Shown here: positions 13,112-14,693 of the stretch, piece by piece
Numbering within the stretch: position 1 is the stretch's first letter
Layout: every line of letters starts with the position of its first letter
From: Treponema sp.
Lineage (GTDB): Bacteria; Spirochaetota; Spirochaetia; Treponematales; Breznakiellaceae
NCBI GenBank assembly: GCA_031266255.1
Contig: JAISBK010000154.1
Location: 1-14,693, forward strand
Length of the DNA: 14,693 nucleotides
Reading direction: 5' to 3'
Notes under the pieces: model-generated
The model's input: the letters and a program-made list of their open reading frames with translations, nothing else
What the model was told of the DNA's origin: nothing
The model's database searches: none
Translations under genes and position numbers: made by a program

Positions 13112-14302
13112 ATGACAGGAGACCTGTTCCCGAATGAGGACCCCATGAGTATGGTTACTGAAGTAGAAATTGAAGAGGAGTGTACCTTTTTGAAAATGGG
13201 AATTGATACCGGGGATGAGGGATATAACCGCCTCATAAGCCGGATTGAGCAGTTTGCTTGTACGAGCGCTGATCCCATTTTACTGCAAGGTGCTCCAGGA
13301 ACGGGCAAAACTGCCCTTGCAGAGCGGATTTATCAGGTTAAAAAACACCGAAACCTGGTATACGGACCCTTGATTGACGTGGATTGTGCCTTGCAGGAAG
13401 AGGAAAAGGTCATAGCCATGCTCCCTGGAATTTTTCAGAAAACTCAGCGCCCTCCAAAGGTCCTCAATCCAGCGGAAGAACCGTTTAAGGCGCCCACCAG
13501 AATGATCTTTTTTGATGATATTGACGCCTTGGAATCCAGAGCTCAAAAAGCGCTCCTCAAGGTATTGGAAACAGGTCGTTTCCATTCGGTTAATGGGGGA
13601 GAGGAATTCCCGGTTGATTTTACCCTTATATGCGCTACCAACAAGGATCTTACCGAGGAGGTGGCTTTCGGTACGTTTCGCCGGGATCTGTTGTCTTACA
13701 TCGGATTCTGGACCTTTACCCTGCCCTCACTCCAGGAACGGACTGCAGATATCCTGCCTAATATTCGCTATGAACTGCGGAAATACGCGGAGGAATACCA
13801 GCTTAAAAAGTGTGAATTTTACCGTGAAGCCCTAGATCGGTATCTTTCTTATGCCCATACCCACCTTTGGGAAGAAAACTTTCGCGATCTCCGGCAATCC
13901 TTGAGACGGCTCTGTTTCTATGCCCAAGGAAAGCGGATCACTAAACCCATGGTAGATGCGGAATGTGCGGATATGGAATCCCGCGGGAGTTCTCGGCAGC
14001 ATTTCGATGCCCCTCATCCAGTCGCAGATCCAAACGCAGGAACAGAAACCAAGAACATGCCTGAGCATATTGAAAAAATCCTTGAAACCTGTGATGCATT
14101 CGACCGGGTTCAGCTTCAGGCGGTTATTGCAGCCTGCCGAGAAAGCGAAACCATGGCTTCCGCAGGCCGCAAGCTGTTTGCCCAATCCCGGTTGAAACGG
14201 GGAAGCCGCAACGATTCAGATCGCTTAAAGAAATATCTCGCCCGGTTTGGTTTGGATTGGGAGAAGGTGAAAGGATCAGAGAACACGGTGAATCACTCAT
14301 GA
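13112..14302 (+). CDS. RtcR-like AAA+ protein lacking the CARF domain and the GAFTGA loop
   Basis: A 396-residue protein. It matches the central AAA+ and C-terminal parts of RtcR, the sigma-54 activator of the RtcBA RNA repair operon: GIDTGDEGYNRLISRIEQ before the ATPase, Walker A G60-T67 (GAPGTGKT), Walker B MIFFDDID (131-138), sensor I CATNKD (174-179), arginine finger FRRDL (189-193), WTFTLPSLQERTADI, and the C-terminal HTH with DSDRLKKYLARFGLDW. Two parts are missing. The roughly 180-residue N-terminal CARF sensor of RtcR is absent. Where GAFTGA should be, the aligned residues are TQRPPK (111-116), with no change in spacing. Walker B has Asp136 where activators have Glu. It therefore probably cannot activate sigma-54 and may be a constitutive DNA-binding or remodelling ATPase. 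An ATG at 13145 with GAGGA is an alternative start. No rtcA or rtcB is seen. Confidence 0.82.
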   Translation: MTGDLFPNEDPMSMVTEVEIEEECTFLKMGIDTGDEGYNRLISRIEQFACTSADPILLQGAPGTGKTALAERIYQVKKHRNLVYGPLIDVDCALQEEEKVIAMLPGIFQKTQRPPKVLNPAEEPFKAPTRMIFFDDIDALESRAQKALLKVLETGRFHSVNGGEEFPVDFTLICATNKDLTEEVAFGTFRRDLLSYIGFWTFTLPSLQERTADILPNIRYELRKYAEEYQLKKCEFYREALDRYLSYAHTHLWEENFRDLRQSLRRLCFYAQGKRITKPMVDAECADMESRGSSRQHFDAPHPVADPNAGTETKNMPEHIEKILETCDAFDRVQLQAVIAACRESETMASAGRKLFAQSRLKRGSRNDSDRLKKYLARFGLDWEKVKGSENTVNHS

Positions 14303-14348
14303 ACTCCTACTCGATATAGACGGCAGGTATGTTTTGTTCTAAAATAAT

Positions 14349-14370
14349 GAGGCAGTTTTGAAACTGCCTC
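14349..14370. terminator. Near-perfect palindrome, probable terminator after the RtcR-like gene
   Basis: GAGGCAGTTT (14349-14358) and AAACTGCCTC (14361-14370) form a 10-bp stem around a two-base centre. On the plus strand only TTGAGT follows, so the U tract is weak; on the minus strand ATTATTTTAG follows. It sits between the RtcR-like gene and serC, where a terminator is expected. The remaining gap to 14430 is A-rich and shows no clear promoter. Confidence 0.5.
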
Positions 14371-14430
14371 TTGAGTGAAATACTTTAGAGGAAAAATCAA
14401 AAAAGGAAACAAAGGAACTATAGAAAGAAT

Positions 14431-14693
14431 ATGAAACGGGTGTACAATTTTTCCCCTGGACCTTCCCAATTGCCCCTTCCGGTGCTGGAACAGGCAGCTG
14501 TGGAAATGACCGATACCCACGGCTCAGGTCAATCGGTTATGGAGATGAGCCATAGGTCCGGTGATTTTAAGCCTATCATCGAAAAAACTGAAGCATTACT
14601 CCGTTCTCTCATGGGGATACCGGCAAACTACCGGGTCCTGTTTCTCCAGGGCGGGGCTTCTCTTCAGTTTTCCATGATCCCCATGAACCTTGC
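14431..14693 (+). CDS. serC: Phosphoserine aminotransferase, N-terminal part (runs off the window)
   Basis: The first 87 codons of a PLP-dependent aminotransferase that converts 3-phosphohydroxypyruvate to phosphoserine in serine synthesis. VYNFSPGPSQLP at residues 4-15, GSGQSVMEMSHRS at about 32-44, and VLFLQGGASLQFSMIPMNL at the end are diagnostic SerC blocks. The GGAS segment belongs to the cofactor phosphate site; the PLP lysine lies beyond the edge. The ribosome binding site is poor: GAAAG three bases before the ATG and AAAGGA fourteen bases before it. The stop codon is outside the window, so intactness cannot be judged. Confidence 0.93.
   Translation, partial: MKRVYNFSPGPSQLPLPVLEQAAVEMTDTHGSGQSVMEMSHRSGDFKPIIEKTEALLRSLMGIPANYRVLFLQGGASLQFSMIPMNL

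Noticed and set aside
14299..14319. Six-codon frame overlapping the RtcR-like stop (ATGA)
   Set aside because: Too short to support; it has no conservation evidence and nothing follows it.

Overview
The window looks like chromosomal DNA of a treponeme-type spirochaete (Treponema in the broad sense, moderate GC, perhaps a gut or free-living member). The best organismal markers are a long one-TM TPR protein resembling the spirochaetal periplasmic flagellar collar protein FlcA and a BspA/InlB-type lipoprotein. The species cannot be fixed from the sequence alone.

Left edge (1-410): the first codons of a gene leaving on the minus strand, then a short remnant resembling the C-terminus of bifunctional alcohol/aldehyde dehydrogenase AdhE with an internal deletion. 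A good sigma-70 type promoter (TTGACC-17-TATACT) follows. It drives a compact five-gene plus-strand run (411-6165): methyltetrahydrofolate/corrinoid methyltransferase, its corrinoid protein, a D-hydantoinase/dihydropyrimidinase, an XdhC-type molybdenum-cofactor maturation protein, and an M3 oligoendopeptidase F. The first four suggest catabolism of a cyclic ureide or purine-derived compound coupled to one-carbon transfer. Neither a molybdenum hydroxylase nor a substrate-specific demethylase is in view.

Middle (6155-12046): a minus-strand exported protein with glycogen-binding (CBM48/AMPK-type) folds overlaps the end of pepF and is divergent from the large flagellar-collar-like TPR protein, which carries 111-bp tandem repeats in its acidic N-terminal region. 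RNase Z follows on the minus strand, then a lipoprotein with an InlB-type repeat and BspA-type leucine-rich repeats.

Right part (12047-14302) looks like a small regulatory module. It holds a 60-aa protein on the minus strand resembling the C-terminal tail of the nearby XRE regulator, operator-like repeats around its promoter, a strong orphan terminator that may end a small RNA, the XRE regulator itself, and an RtcR-like AAA+ protein. The last has lost both the N-terminal CARF sensor and the GAFTGA loop that normally contacts sigma-54. A perfect inverted repeat covers its TATAAT box. This module is the most unusual part of the window. The right edge holds the start of serC.
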